Source: Blastopirellula sediminis (lineage in GTDB: Bacteria > Planctomycetota > Planctomycetia > Pirellulales > Pirellulaceae). From it: a DNA stretch of 64,000 bases. The DNA is taken from assembly GCF_020966755.1 (NCBI RefSeq), contig NZ_JAJKFT010000004.1, positions 1,302,001 to 1,366,000 on the forward strand. The letters are read 5' to 3'. The translations under genes were made by a program, and so were the position numbers. The number at the start of each line of letters is the position of its first letter. Within the stretch, counting starts at the first letter, position 1. This document shows positions 17,944 through 26,691 of the stretch, in pieces. The notes under the pieces are model-generated. The model was not told the DNA's origin and did no database searches. It saw only the letters and a list, made by a program, of their open reading frames with translations.

Positions 17944-19392
17944 ATGGTTTCGGTCAATCGCCGCCATTTTCTCGCCGCCGCTTCGGCCGCCGCTTTCACT
18001 TCGATGACGTCGCTCGGTCGTTCGGCGGAAGCCAATGACGAGTTGCGCGTCGTCGTGATCGGCGTCAACAGCATCGGCAACACCCACTTGAACGGCTTTC
18101 CCAAGATTCCCGGCGTCAAAGTCGTGGGGGCTTGCGATTGCGACAGCGCGGTGCTTGGGACGCGAGTTGAAGAGTTTGACAAGAAGTTCGGCTATCAGCT
18201 GAAGAAGTACGAAGACCTCCGCCGCGTTTTCGACGATCAAGACGTCGACGCGGTGGTGGTCGGCATGCCGAATCACTGGCACGGGCTGGCGACCGTCTGG
18301 GGCTGCCAGGCGGGCAAAGACGTTTACACCGAAAAGCCCTGCTCCCACAACATCTGGGAAGCGGGCCAGATGGCCAAGGCGGCTGAGAAGTACGATCGCA
18401 TCGTCCAGATCGGCATCCAGCGCCGCAGCTTCAAGCACCTGCAAGACTTCTTCCAGGAAGTGCACGAAGGCGCCCTCGGCAAAATCAAAAACGTGAAGGG
18501 GCTTTACCTGTCGCGTCGCGAATCGATCGGCCGTCCGACCTCGCAGCCGACGCCGCCGGCCACGGTCAATCATGACCTCTGGTGCGGACCGGGCTCGACG
18601 AAGCTCGAACGGGCCAAGTATCACTACGACTGGCACTGGTTCTGGGATTACGGCAACGCCGAACTCGGCAACAACGGCCCGCACATTCTCGATCTCTGCC
18701 GCTGGGCCGTAGGCGCCGAAGAATTTCCGACCGCCGTCTCCAGCATCGGCGGACGTTACGCGTGGGATGACAACGGCCAGACGCCGAATACGCACCTCCT
18801 GCGTTATGAATACGCCAAGGCGCCGATCACGTTCGAGATCCGCGACCTGCCGACCGCGACCGGTAAGAAAGATACCTGCGATTACATGGGTCTCAGCTAC
18901 GGGATCGTGATCGAAGGGGAAGAGGGGACCTACCTCGGATTTGATACCGGGAAGGTGGTTGATCCCGACGGCAAGACGATTCGTGAGATCAAGGGAGACA
19001 CCGGCAGCGATGGCGGACGTCAGCTTCATCGCGAAAACTTCGTGAAAGCGGTCCGTTCGCGAAAGACCAGCGATCTCAATTGCCCCGTGAAAACGGGTCA
19101 TCTCTCGACGGCGCTGTGCCATTTGGGGAACATTTCGCATCGAACCGGCGAGGCCGTTTCCCTCTCGTCCCTCTCCGAACGGATCCAGGATCAGCCGCTG
19201 ATGTCGGACGCCGCCGCTCGAATGACCGAGCATTTGGCCGCCAACGGCGTGGATGTGGCGACCGCCGCCGTCGAAATGGGGCGGACTTTAACGATTGATC
19301 CGACGACCGAAACCTTCCCGGGGGACGAAGCGGCCAATCGTCTGCTGCGGCGCGAATATCGGGCGCCGTTCGTCGTTCCAGAACAAGTCTAA
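17944..19392 (+). CDS. Tat-exported Gfo/Idh/MocA-family oxidoreductase
   Basis: A 482-residue protein with a twin-arginine leader (VNRRHFLAAASAAAF), so it is folded, with cofactor, before export. The Rossmann domain has VVVIGVNSIGNTH, the family motif YTEKPCSHN near residue 135, and a C-terminal domain with DWHWFWDYGNAELGNNGPH, typical of the planctomycete group. Sugar oxidoreduction is inferred from the family. It probably forms an operon with the gene at 16907. Confidence 0.87.
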   Translation: MVSVNRRHFLAAASAAAFTSMTSLGRSAEANDELRVVVIGVNSIGNTHLNGFPKIPGVKVVGACDCDSAVLGTRVEEFDKKFGYQLKKYEDLRRVFDDQDVDAVVVGMPNHWHGLATVWGCQAGKDVYTEKPCSHNIWEAGQMAKAAEKYDRIVQIGIQRRSFKHLQDFFQEVHEGALGKIKNVKGLYLSRRESIGRPTSQPTPPATVNHDLWCGPGSTKLERAKYHYDWHWFWDYGNAELGNNGPHILDLCRWAVGAEEFPTAVSSIGGRYAWDDNGQTPNTHLLRYEYAKAPITFEIRDLPTATGKKDTCDYMGLSYGIVIEGEEGTYLGFDTGKVVDPDGKTIREIKGDTGSDGGRQLHRENFVKAVRSRKTSDLNCPVKTGHLSTALCHLGNISHRTGEAVSLSSLSERIQDQPLMSDAAARMTEHLAANGVDVATAAVEMGRTLTIDPTTETFPGDEAANRLLRREYRAPFVVPEQV

Positions 19393-19553
19393 GTCGCCCA
19401 GTTGGGCCATCGGGCCCGCCGAACTTCCTCGGCGGGCTTGCCTGAAGCGCGGTTTGTTACGTATTCTGGAGGGCTTGCGAATTCAATTGCGGCCCGAAAA
19501 CGCCGGACGAAGTGGTCCGGCGCTGGCTGGCCGGCCTTGGCAAGTCGAAGTGC

Positions 19554-20591
19554 ATGGCCGAAGAAGAACGAAAAGTTCGTCTAGTAGATATCGCCAATAA
19601 AGCTGGCGTCTCGCGCGCAGCGGTTGGACATATTCTGAACAACTCCGGGGTCGACAGCGTCCGCGTGTCGGAAGCGACGCGCCAAAAGGTGCTGAAGATC
19701 GCCGAGGAGCTCGATTATCGACCGAACCGAGCGGCCCAGCGGTTGCGCGGCATGCCGACCAAGATCATCGGCGTCGTGCTCGACACGGTGAACCGCGCGG
19801 TCTTCTCGGCTCGTCTCTCCGCGATCGAAGCCGAAGCGCACTCGCGCGGGTACCGCTTGATGATCGGTCAGGCCCATCACGACCCGGACGAAATCAAATC
19901 GTATCTCGACGACTTTGCGGATCACGGCATGGACGCGATCCTTTGCATGTTCGACTTGATGCAGGACTTCCGGCCGAAGTTGAAGAAGATCTTCCGCGAT
20001 CGGAACAACATCATTCTCCACTCGCAGCCGATTTTGAAAACGCAGCCCTGCGTGCGCGTCGAAACTTCCTCGGCGATTGAGCAACTGGTCGATCACCTGG
20101 CCGACCGGGGACGCAAACGGGTCGCGATTCAACTTTGGTCTCCGACCGACCAATTGATGGCGATTCGCTGCGAGGCCTGGAAGGCGAACGTCAAACGTCG
20201 CAAGCTGGCGACCAGCGAGTCGCTGATCTGGACCAATCCCGAAGCGACCCAAAAGCCGTCGCGCGATGCGATCGACGACTGCATTCAGAAGCTGGTCGTG
20301 AAGAACAAAGCGGACGCCATCATCGCGTCGAACGACGAATGGGCGGTGCGCATCATGCAAGGCTTGCACCGCCATGGCTACAAGGTGCCGGAAGATTTGG
20401 CGGTGACCGGCTACGATAATCTCGACATCGCCGACGTGATCGAGCCGGGGCTGACGACGATCGATCAGTGTCACGCCGCCTACGCCAAAGCGACCCTCGA
20501 CCTGGTCGAAGAGTCGCTGCAAGGAGAGATTCCCGCGGCGAAACGAGTCCGCGTGATTCGCCCCGAACTGGTCGTCCGCGAATCGACGTAG
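19554..20591 (+). CDS. LacI-family transcriptional regulator
   Basis: A 345-residue regulator with an N-terminal helix-turn-helix ([20 protein letters not shown]), the hinge helix NRAAQRLRG and a periplasmic-binding-protein-like effector domain with [19 protein letters not shown] near the end. The start at 19554 puts the HTH at the usual position; an in-frame upstream GTG would add an atypical leader. It follows the two Gfo/Idh genes by 161 bases and is the obvious candidate regulator for them, with a sugar-type effector. Its recognition helix (SRAAVG) differs from common LacI types, so its operator cannot be predicted from known ones. Confidence 0.88.
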   Translation: MAEEERKVRLVDIANKAGVSRAAVGHILNNSGVDSVRVSEATRQKVLKIAEELDYRPNRAAQRLRGMPTKIIGVVLDTVNRAVFSARLSAIEAEAHSRGYRLMIGQAHHDPDEIKSYLDDFADHGMDAILCMFDLMQDFRPKLKKIFRDRNNIILHSQPILKTQPCVRVETSSAIEQLVDHLADRGRKRVAIQLWSPTDQLMAIRCEAWKANVKRRKLATSESLIWTNPEATQKPSRDAIDDCIQKLVVKNKADAIIASNDEWAVRIMQGLHRHGYKVPEDLAVTGYDNLDIADVIEPGLTTIDQCHAAYAKATLDLVEESLQGEIPAAKRVRVIRPELVVREST

Positions 20592-20599
20592 TTGGCTTC

Positions 20600-20706
20600 T
20601 GGTGGCATGCTCTTGCGGCGTCTTCGCCGGATGAGCATGTCTTGAATGCGTTTCGGAACTTCTCGAAGACATGCTCACTCGGCTATCCTCGTGAGAGCAT
20701 GCAGCC
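20600..20706. repeat. Palindromic element, family B, copy 2
   Basis: The left arm TGGTGGCATGCTCTTGCGGC (20600) matches copy 1 at 15498. The right arm starts GAAGACATGCTCACTC (20665) and is more diverged. It starts 8 bases after the lacI stop and ends about 8 bases before the nagA stop, repeating the geometry of copy 1. Confidence 0.8.
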
Positions 20707-20714
20707 CGCGAGTC

Positions 20715-21692
20715 TTACGGCGCGGTCGCCGGGTGAACGCCGTTCTTGGCGACATAGCGGGTTGGCGCCGGAATCGCGGCGCCCATGATTCGCCGCGGAT
20801 TCATGCGGGTCAGACGATCGATTTCGACCGGCGTCAGGCCCAGCTCGCGCTCCAGGTTCTCGGCCATCCGCCGCATCGTCGTCCCCGACCCAATCAGGTG
20901 GCTGTCATCTTCGGCACGCGGCACGCCATCTTCGCCGACCTGCACGACTCGATCTCCCAGCGGATACAAGCCGGGACCGCAACCAGCGGCCGAGATTGCA
21001 TCCGACACGATGAACGCGCGATCGAGGCCGGTGATTTGCAGGTAGTTCTTCAAAGCGAAGAAGGGAACGTGGGCGCCGTCGGCGATGAAGCCGAAGTAAA
21101 GCTGGTCGGCTCGACTAAGAGCACGCTGAATGATGTTGTCATGGCGATCCATCAGACGCGGGCAACCGTTCCCCAGGTGCGTGAACATCGAGAGCCCGGC
21201 GTCAATCGAAGCGTCGAGTTGGTCGAGCGACGCGTTGGTGTGCCCGGCCGAGACGACGATTCCTTGTTTGGCCAAACGACGCGTCACGTCATGTTCAGGA
21301 TCTTGTTCAGGAGCCAGCGTGACGATGCGGGCCAGTCCGTCCGCGGCGTCGAGCAGCAGCGTCATCTCGTCCCAGGTCGCCTCTTTGGCGTGAGCCACCG
21401 GGTGAGCGCCGACGTAGCCGACCTTGGTGCTGATGAACGGACCTTCGATATGAAAGCCGGCGATCATGCGGCTAATCAGTGGATCGGCGATACGCAGTTG
21501 CACGAAGCGCGACAAGCGAGCCGCCATCCGCGCGATGTCGTCGGTAATGATCGTCGCCAGCACGCCGCCGACGTTGTCGCGCTCTAGCGCCGCGCAAGCG
21601 TTGTGCAGGTCGTCCGCCGAAATGTCGTCTTGATTGAAGTCGACGCCGAAGTAGCCGTTAATTTGCAGGTCGAAGAACTTGGAGTCAGGCAT
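20715..21692 (-). CDS. nagA: N-acetylglucosamine-6-phosphate deacetylase, short form
   Basis: The product has the NagA barrel motifs: [13 protein letters not shown] at the very start, HIEGPF with metal-ligand Glu83, SAGHTNA, THLGNG, DGAHV and SDAI (catalytic Asp). It converts GlcNAc-6-P to GlcN-6-P plus acetate. At 325 residues it is about 55 shorter than the usual NagA: it begins where the barrel begins and stops at [10 protein letters not shown], so both strands groups of the small beta-sandwich domain are missing. It lies 17 bases downstream of nagB, in the same operon. Confidence 0.85.
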   Translation of the reverse strand: MPDSKFFDLQINGYFGVDFNQDDISADDLHNACAALERDNVGGVLATIITDDIARMAARLSRFVQLRIADPLISRMIAGFHIEGPFISTKVGYVGAHPVAHAKEATWDEMTLLLDAADGLARIVTLAPEQDPEHDVTRRLAKQGIVVSAGHTNASLDQLDASIDAGLSMFTHLGNGCPRLMDRHDNIIQRALSRADQLYFGFIADGAHVPFFALKNYLQITGLDRAFIVSDAISAAGCGPGLYPLGDRVVQVGEDGVPRAEDDSHLIGSGTTMRRMAENLERELGLTPVEIDRLTRMNPRRIMGAAIPAPTRYVAKNGVHPATAP

Positions 21693-21709
21693 GCGGTATT
21701 CCAGGCGTT

Positions 21710-22459
21710 CTAGAGGGTCGAGGAGGCGGTCAATTCCGATGCGGAGGCTTTGTCGAGAAACAACGACGTCTCCGCATGGTTTTGCAAAATCGAGGCGGGA
21801 ACATCCGGGGTTACGGGACCTTCCACCGAGTTGCGGACCGCAATCGCTTTGCGCTCGTCAGGGACGCTGCAAATGATGGTCTTGGTACGCAGGATTTGTT
21901 GACAAGACATGCTGATGGCCCGAGTCGGGACATCCTCTAGTGTAGCGAACCAACCTTCGCCCGCCTGCTGTTTTCTGCAGGCTTCGTCCAATTCGACCAC
22001 CAGGTAGGGCGAATCGGTCTCGAAATCGGCCGGCGGGTCGTTGAAGGCCAAGTGCCCGTTCTCGCCGATGCCGACAAAGGCGACGTCGATCGGATGCTGG
22101 GCGATCAGCTCTGCTAAACGTGCACAAACCTGCTCCGGATTCGGATCGGAGCCGTCGACGTAGTGAAACGCTTTGAGCGGCACTTTGTCGACGAATCGTT
22201 CGCGCAGATAGAGACGAAACGAGGCGGGATGCTGATCGCTGATCCCAAGGTACTCGTCCAAATGGAAGCCGGTCACGCAGCTCCAGTCGATATCGGACTC
22301 GGCGATCAAGGCGGCCAAAGTCTCGAACTGGGAAGCGCCGGTGGCGACGATAATATTGGCGAAACCTTTCTCAGCGATGGCGGTTCGAATAGCGGCGGCG
22401 CCCTGACGTGCGGCGGCGACGCCCAGTTGAGAAGCGTCGTCGAAGATCTGGATATTCAT
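21710..22459 (-). CDS. nagB: Glucosamine-6-phosphate deaminase
   Basis: A 249-residue member of the NagB/6-phosphogluconolactonase fold, with [12 protein letters not shown] near residue 82 and [14 protein letters not shown] near 135, the active-site signatures of NagB. It converts glucosamine-6-phosphate to fructose-6-phosphate and ammonia, following NagA. It is the first gene of nagBA. An operator-like site lies 65-82 bases upstream of its start. No PTS or NagK kinase is present, so the origin of GlcNAc-6-P is not shown here. Confidence 0.9.
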   Translation of the reverse strand: MNIQIFDDASQLGVAAARQGAAAIRTAIAEKGFANIIVATGASQFETLAALIAESDIDWSCVTGFHLDEYLGISDQHPASFRLYLRERFVDKVPLKAFHYVDGSDPNPEQVCARLAELIAQHPIDVAFVGIGENGHLAFNDPPADFETDSPYLVVELDEACRKQQAGEGWFATLEDVPTRAISMSCQQILRTKTIICSVPDERKAIAVRNSVEGPVTPDVPASILQNHAETSLFLDKASASELTASSTL

Positions 22460-22523
22460 GCAGGTTGGCAGGTCTGGGAGTGGGGATTAGCGGCAAAACG
22501 GAGAGAAGAATCCGCGATGCTAG

Positions 22524-22541
22524 TGATGTCACGCGATATCA
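22524..22541. promoter_or_regulatory. Operator-like site ahead of nagBA
   Basis: TGATGTCACGCGATATCA is an 18-base imperfect palindrome differing from the perfect site at 22741 at four positions. It is placed to control the leftward nagB promoter. Confidence 0.55.
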
Positions 22542-22731
22542 TTTTTGTCGCAACGGGCGACGATGTCAACTGATTTATTGGTAGGTCGCCCAGAGATTCT
22601 CAGGTCCGATTGTTAACAAGATCGGATTGCGCCGCCTGGGGATAGGGAAGAACGGCTTGTGCGCGAAACAGAGAAAAGCAGAGAATATTGCGCAATCTGG
22701 CGGAAAAACGGGAGGAAGCGTGATAATTTCT

Positions 22732-22759
22732 TTGCCAATCTGATATCAGCTGATATCAT
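22732..22759 (+). promoter_or_regulatory. Promoter with perfect 18-bp operator in its spacer
   Basis: TTGCCA (22732-22737) and TATCAT (22754-22759) are separated by 16 bases, each matching the sigma-70 consensus at 5 of 6 positions. The perfect palindrome TGATATCAGCTGATATCA (22741-22758) covers the spacer and the -10 box. Transcription would run rightward into the gap, with no clear gene before the terminator at 23149. Confidence 0.5.
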
Positions 22760-22765
22760 TGCCCT

Positions 22766-23172
22766 CAGTGAAATGACGAGTTGCACGCCGTCCGCACTTG
22801 CGGCGAACGGCGCCTTATCCAAACTCGGTCGTCGCAGCCAGAAACGTGATGAAGATGGGATTGCCCATTTTTCGCGCGATCTCCGAAATGCGACGACGAA
22901 GACGTAAGCAATCGCGTAGCGGTCGACCGCCGCAGAACGCGTAGTCGAGTAGAGAGAAGCCAGCGAATCGAGATTCGTGCGGACGAATACCGATTTGTTT
23001 GTGAGAGTCGACTCGAATGGCGCATCGTTTGCTTTTTAACTTTTAGCGTATTTGATCATGCGGATCGATGCGTCGCGAACGAAGCCGACGCGGTTGACCG
23101 TATCGAGTAGAGCTGAAAAAGAAATTGCCGCTTCCTGGTGGGGCGGTTTCGCTCGCGGGAGCGATTTTTTTT
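22766..23172 (+). ncRNA. Candidate short regulated RNA (promoter to terminator)
   Basis: This interval runs from just past the promoter at 22732-22759 to the T-run ending at 23172, about 400 nt. I see no recognised RNA family and no well-supported gene. Existence rests only on the flanking promoter-like and terminator-like signals; it could instead be a leader with attenuator for the DUF1559 gene. Confidence 0.25.
23149..23172 (+). terminator. Rightward intrinsic terminator in the nagB/DUF1559 gap
   Basis: TCGCTC (23149-23154) and GAGCGA (23159-23164) form a short GC-rich stem with a 4-base loop, followed by eight Ts. No rightward gene precedes it within the gap, which is what makes it notable. 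Confidence 0.6.
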
Positions 23173-23179
23173 ACACCCT

Positions 23180-23197
23180 AGATATCAGCTGACATCA
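23180..23197. promoter_or_regulatory. Operator-like site ahead of the DUF1559-Nramp operon
   Basis: AGATATCAGCTGACATCA matches the perfect site at 22741 in 16 of 18 positions. It starts 8 bases after the T-run of the terminator at 23172 and ends about 109 bases before the DUF1559 start. A TTTACA hexamer lies just upstream. Confidence 0.55.
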
Positions 23198-23305
23198 ACC
23201 TTGCCGCTTGGGGCGGCCGGCGAACACGAAATCAGTTTTGCGATCGAGAAACAGGCCAGTTACACGAACTTCGTATTCTTTATCTAGTCTTTGCGAGGAT
23301 TGCTT

Positions 23306-24235
23306 ATGAAACGGAACCACGGATTTACGTTGGTAGAACTTTTGGTAGTGATCGCCATTATCGGCGTTTTGATTGCGCTCTTGTTGCCGGCGGTGCAGCA
23401 AGCCCGTGAAGCGGCTCGTCGCATGCAGTGCAGCAACAACCTGAAGCAACTTGGCCTGGCGTTCCACAACTATCACGATACGTACGGCAAGTTCATGCCA
23501 GGCGGTCTAACGCCCAACGTCACGTATCCGCTTGGTTGGGTTCCCCGCTTGTTTCCCTTCTTCGAGCAAGGGACGCGTTACGACGCGATGGAAGCGCTTT
23601 ACCCGGCGTACATGATGAATCGCAGCCCTTACCGCAGCCATGATCAGACCAATCCGATTTTCGGTCCGGTTCCTTCGCTGTCGTGCCCGTCGTCGCCGCT
23701 TGGGGATACCGCGTCGGACCATGCGGTCACGTCCTTTTTTCCCAACACGCAGATTCAAGGCGCACTGCACTATCGCGGCAACGGCGGTTCGGTCGATGTG
23801 GACATCGTTCCGGCGACGACGTCGGGACGCGATCCCTACGTGAAGTCGGGTATTTTCTATCCGGAAAGCAAAGTTCGCTTTGGCGATATTGTGGACGGCA
23901 CGACCAACACGATCTTGCTCGGCGAATCGTCCAGCACCAAGGGCTGGACCACTTCCCAGGCGCAAGGCTTCGGCGGCATCAAGCCGTGGGTCTGGGGCTA
24001 CTATCGTTACAGCGCGACCGAATGGCTGATGATCGACCACAAGATGGTGCAGTTCCCGATCAACTACTCCGGTTCGTTCACCAACAGCAACACGCCGTTT
24101 ACCAGCTATCATCCGGGCGGCGCAATGTTCGCCAACTGCGACGGCAGCGTCGTCTTCTTGGCGGAAACCATGAATCTTGACATTCTGAAAGCGATGGCGA
24201 CGCGCAAGAACGGAGAGGTCGTTCCCGGGAGCTAA
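23306..24235 (+). CDS. DUF1559 prepilin-like protein
   Basis: A 309-residue protein: prepilin leader MKRNHG followed by [14 protein letters not shown], the conserved [19 protein letters not shown] segment, and the C-terminal [18 protein letters not shown] block (H-X9-DG signature). The ATG at 23306 follows GAGGA at good spacing. The next genes on the strand encode a lipoprotein (gap 99 bases) and an Nramp-like transporter. The gene is preceded by an operator-like site shared with nagBA, so co-regulation with amino-sugar use is possible. Confidence 0.9.
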   Translation: MKRNHGFTLVELLVVIAIIGVLIALLLPAVQQAREAARRMQCSNNLKQLGLAFHNYHDTYGKFMPGGLTPNVTYPLGWVPRLFPFFEQGTRYDAMEALYPAYMMNRSPYRSHDQTNPIFGPVPSLSCPSSPLGDTASDHAVTSFFPNTQIQGALHYRGNGGSVDVDIVPATTSGRDPYVKSGIFYPESKVRFGDIVDGTTNTILLGESSSTKGWTTSQAQGFGGIKPWVWGYYRYSATEWLMIDHKMVQFPINYSGSFTNSNTPFTSYHPGGAMFANCDGSVVFLAETMNLDILKAMATRKNGEVVPGS

Positions 24236-24334
24236 GCTCGGACTGTTCGTTGGGGCGAGCGTCGGCCCGAACCGGCCGACGCTCGCAGAATGTTGGAGAT
24301 TGCGCTTCGTTTTACTTTTCTGGGGATGCTGATT

Positions 24335-24736
24335 ATGAAATACTCAACGCTGGCGACTTCGCTGTCCGCCGCCTTGATGATCGCACTCGTCGGCTGCGGC
24401 GCTCGCGGTCCGGAAATGGGCGATGTTATGGGAACGGTCACCTACAAAGGGAAGCCGCTTGGTACCGGAACGATAACTTTTGTGCCTGAGACGGACGGCT
24501 TGCCGATGGGGTATGCCAAAATCGGAGCCGACGGCACGTATGAAGGGTATACCGACGAATTCGGCAAAGGCGTGCCGATCGGCAAACACCGCGTCATGAT
24601 CATGGCCGTGAAGGACAACGGTCCCGAAGCGGCCGCGATGGCCTTGATTCCCTTTAAATACAGCAGCGATCGTCAATCTGGTTTGACGGCCGAAGTCGCC
24701 GCCGGCGAGAATACGGTCGATTTCAAGTTGGAATAG
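24335..24736 (+). CDS. Lipoprotein with carboxypeptidase-regulatory-like fold
   Basis: A 133-residue protein with a type II signal peptide and lipobox ALVGC (Cys near 21). The mature part starts with GDVMGTVTYKGKPLGTGTIT, typical of the small beta-sandwich (transthyretin/CarboxypepD_reg-like) lipoproteins that often follow DUF1559 genes in planctomycetes; a similar protein follows the DUF1559 gene at 37244. The start at 24335 gives a proper signal peptide; an in-frame ATG at 24290 would add 15 residues. Function is unknown. Confidence 0.72.
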   Translation: MKYSTLATSLSAALMIALVGCGARGPEMGDVMGTVTYKGKPLGTGTITFVPETDGLPMGYAKIGADGTYEGYTDEFGKGVPIGKHRVMIMAVKDNGPEAAAMALIPFKYSSDRQSGLTAEVAAGENTVDFKLE

Positions 24737-24786
24737 TTGACGCACGCGTTACGAAAATTCTCCCACTCAGAATTCACACCAACTCT

Positions 24787-24818
24787 ATCGACTGGGGCCT
24801 CGGCGGGCCTCAGTCGAT
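24787..24818 (+). terminator. Hairpin between lipoprotein and Nramp-like genes
   Basis: ATCGACTGGGGCC pairs with GGCCTCAGTCGAT (one mismatch) around a 6-base loop. It is followed by CACTTCATTT rather than a clean T-run, so it may be a weak or partial terminator that lowers expression of the transporter. Confidence 0.5.
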
Positions 24819-24843
24819 CACTTCATTTCAAGGCAAGGTTTGA

Positions 24844-26127
24844 ATGTCGGAAGCGACGATCGAAAAACAGAGCGGAATTTCTCTCCTGCGGGTCGTGAAG
24901 GCGATCGGACCGGCGATTGTCGTCGCGTCGGTTGTGCTCGGTCCCGGGAGCATTTTGTCGAACTCGAAAGTCGGCGCGGCTTACGGGTACGACATGATCT
25001 GGGTCTTGGGGCTCGCTTCGGTCTTCATGGCGCTGACCGTCTTTTTGGCGGCGGTCCTGGGCATCAGCTACGCCGAAACTCCGTTTACCGAAATCGCCAA
25101 TCGACTGGGACGCCCTGTCTCGATCGTGATCGGCGTCGTCTTCTTTTTGATTACCAGTTGCTTTCAGTTCACCAATAACCTCGCGATTATCGACGTGGTG
25201 AACATCGCCACCGAGTCAGCCGGCGGTGGGATGCTGGCGAAATATGGATCGCTGGTCGCCATCGTGCTGGTCAATCTTGGGCTGATATGGGCCTTATACG
25301 GCAGCAGCGCCCCGTATCGGTTCATCGAAAAGCTGATGATGGTGATGGTCGGATTGATGCTGCTCGGGTTTATGGTGAACCTGATCTTCGTGCAGCCGTC
25401 GCTGCCTGGCGTGTTGGGGGGCATGGTGCCGAAGTTGCCGGAAGGGGGAACATCGCCTGAGAACATCGTGATGCTGCTCGGGATGTTCGGGACCACCTTC
25501 TCGATCGCCGGCGCCTTCTACCAGATTTACGCCGTTCGCGAAAAGAACTGGACTCGCGACGACTTGGCCAACGGCATCGTCGACTCGATCGCCGGGATCG
25601 CCGTACTGGGCGGGATCAGCTTCGTCATCATGATCACTTCCGCGACCGTTTTGCACGGCGCCAATCTGACCAACATTACCGATGTGGCGAAACAACTGGA
25701 GCCGCTGATCGGCCCGCAAGCGAAAGTGATGTTCTGCATCGGCTTGTCGGCCGGGGCGTTCAGTTCGCTGCTGGTCAATGCTTTGATCGGCGGTACGGCG
25801 CTCAGCGACAGCCTTGGGCTGCCGGCCAGCGTCAAAGATGGCCCGGTCAAAGCGATGACTGTCGCCGGGTTGATGATCGGCATGCTGGTCGCCATCGCAA
25901 TCAACTGGCTCGAGATGTCGAACGTGCAGTTGATCGTCTTCGCCCAGGCGCTGACCGTGATCGGCGTGCCGCTGTTGGCGTTTGCGATGCTCTTTTTGTC
26001 GCTGAAACTGGAGCCCTCGAAGCTGAAAGCCGCCGCGATTGCGATCGCTTCCGCCTCGTTGTTGTTGGCGCTGCTGTTATCGGGCCGAATGCTGATGTCG
26101 CTGATTCAGAAGCTGATGGCTTCCTAG
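24844..26127 (+). CDS. Divergent Nramp-family transporter lacking the canonical metal site
   Basis: A 427-residue membrane protein with about 11 helices and the overall Nramp (PF01566-like) pattern: amphipathic N-terminus, broken first helix, YAETPFTEIANRLGRPV after helix 2. The helix-1 metal motif that is DPGN in Mn/Fe transporters reads GPGS here (residues 33-36), and the helix-6 motif, normally with MPHN, reads GTTFSIAGAFYQIYAV (from about residue 216). Both metal-coordinating segments are therefore altered, so transport of Mn2+ or Fe2+ should not be assumed. It follows a DUF1559 gene and a lipoprotein gene and ends at a strong terminator. Confidence 0.78.
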   Translation: MSEATIEKQSGISLLRVVKAIGPAIVVASVVLGPGSILSNSKVGAAYGYDMIWVLGLASVFMALTVFLAAVLGISYAETPFTEIANRLGRPVSIVIGVVFFLITSCFQFTNNLAIIDVVNIATESAGGGMLAKYGSLVAIVLVNLGLIWALYGSSAPYRFIEKLMMVMVGLMLLGFMVNLIFVQPSLPGVLGGMVPKLPEGGTSPENIVMLLGMFGTTFSIAGAFYQIYAVREKNWTRDDLANGIVDSIAGIAVLGGISFVIMITSATVLHGANLTNITDVAKQLEPLIGPQAKVMFCIGLSAGAFSSLLVNALIGGTALSDSLGLPASVKDGPVKAMTVAGLMIGMLVAIAINWLEMSNVQLIVFAQALTVIGVPLLAFAMLFLSLKLEPSKLKAAAIAIASASLLLALLLSGRMLMSLIQKLMAS

Positions 26128-26159
26128 GCGATTTCGATTTTCGTTCGCTTCCGCAGGAG

Positions 26160-26196
26160 ACGCGCGTTACGATTTCGCAACGCGCGTGCGTCTTTT
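26160..26196 (+). terminator. Intrinsic terminator after the Nramp-like gene
   Basis: ACGCGCGTT (26160-26168) pairs perfectly with AACGCGCGT (26179-26187), followed by GCGTCTTTT. Confidence 0.75.
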
Positions 26197-26222
26197 CTTG
26201 CCCCATCTGCGGAGGTGTCGCC

Positions 26223-26681
26223 ATGCAACTGCGAATGTTGGCCGTTCCTTTTGTTCTGCTCCTCTCGGCGGGCCTCGCGGTTGGTGAGGAGGGACCGGCC
26301 ATCTTGTCGTCAGAACCGCTCGAGATTGCGGAGGACGCCGATCCGCTGCAAGTGCTGCTGGTAGAGCGTCTCAACGCCGCCGTGTTGGAGTTGAAATACG
26401 TCAAGCGAATGTACGAAAGCGGCATCGTCTCTTTTGGAGACCTGATCGAACCGGCGAAACGGGTGCGCGATTCGGGCTTGGAATTGAGCGACGATACGCA
26501 GAATCAAGTCGCGTGGCTCGAGCGGTTTTTGGAACTGGCCCGGTTTAACGAAGCGATCGTAGAGCGGCGAATCCAAAGCGGCTCGGAAACGCAGAACGCA
26601 TTACAGACGGCCAAGTATCTGCGGCTTGATACTGAAATCATGCTTCTCCGCCTCAAACGGAAGGCGGAGAAGGAGAAATAG
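26223..26681 (+). CDS. Small exported helical protein, unknown function
   Basis: A 152-residue protein with a signal peptide (residues 1-21, ending LAVGEE). The mature part is charged and almost entirely predicted helix, ending in RLKRKAEKEK. It has no recognised domain. The regular heptad-like pattern suggests a coiled-coil. It lies after the Nramp terminator and ends 10 bases before the converging aldolase gene. Confidence 0.6.
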   Translation: MQLRMLAVPFVLLLSAGLAVGEEGPAILSSEPLEIAEDADPLQVLLVERLNAAVLELKYVKRMYESGIVSFGDLIEPAKRVRDSGLELSDDTQNQVAWLERFLELARFNEAIVERRIQSGSETQNALQTAKYLRLDTEIMLLRLKRKAEKEK

Positions 26682-26691
26682 CTGCAGACGT

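Larger units (their letters stand above)
22460..23305. other. 846-base intergenic region with three operators, a promoter and a terminator
   Basis: This gap between the divergent nagB and DUF1559 genes has no convincing protein gene; the longest candidate is a 44-codon frame at 22773-22907 without a clear ribosome-binding site. It does hold three copies of the GATATC-type operator (22525, 22742, 23181), a promoter-like pair around the middle one and a rightward terminator at 23149-23172. Confidence 0.7.

Noticed and set aside
17902-19233. Leftward open frame (443 codons) opposite a Gfo/Idh gene
   Set aside because: Antisense shadow of a Tat-leader oxidoreductase with full family motifs.
22773-22907. 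44-codon small gene after the middle operator
   Set aside because: No clear ribosome-binding site and a composition like non-coding DNA; kept only as part of the candidate RNA.
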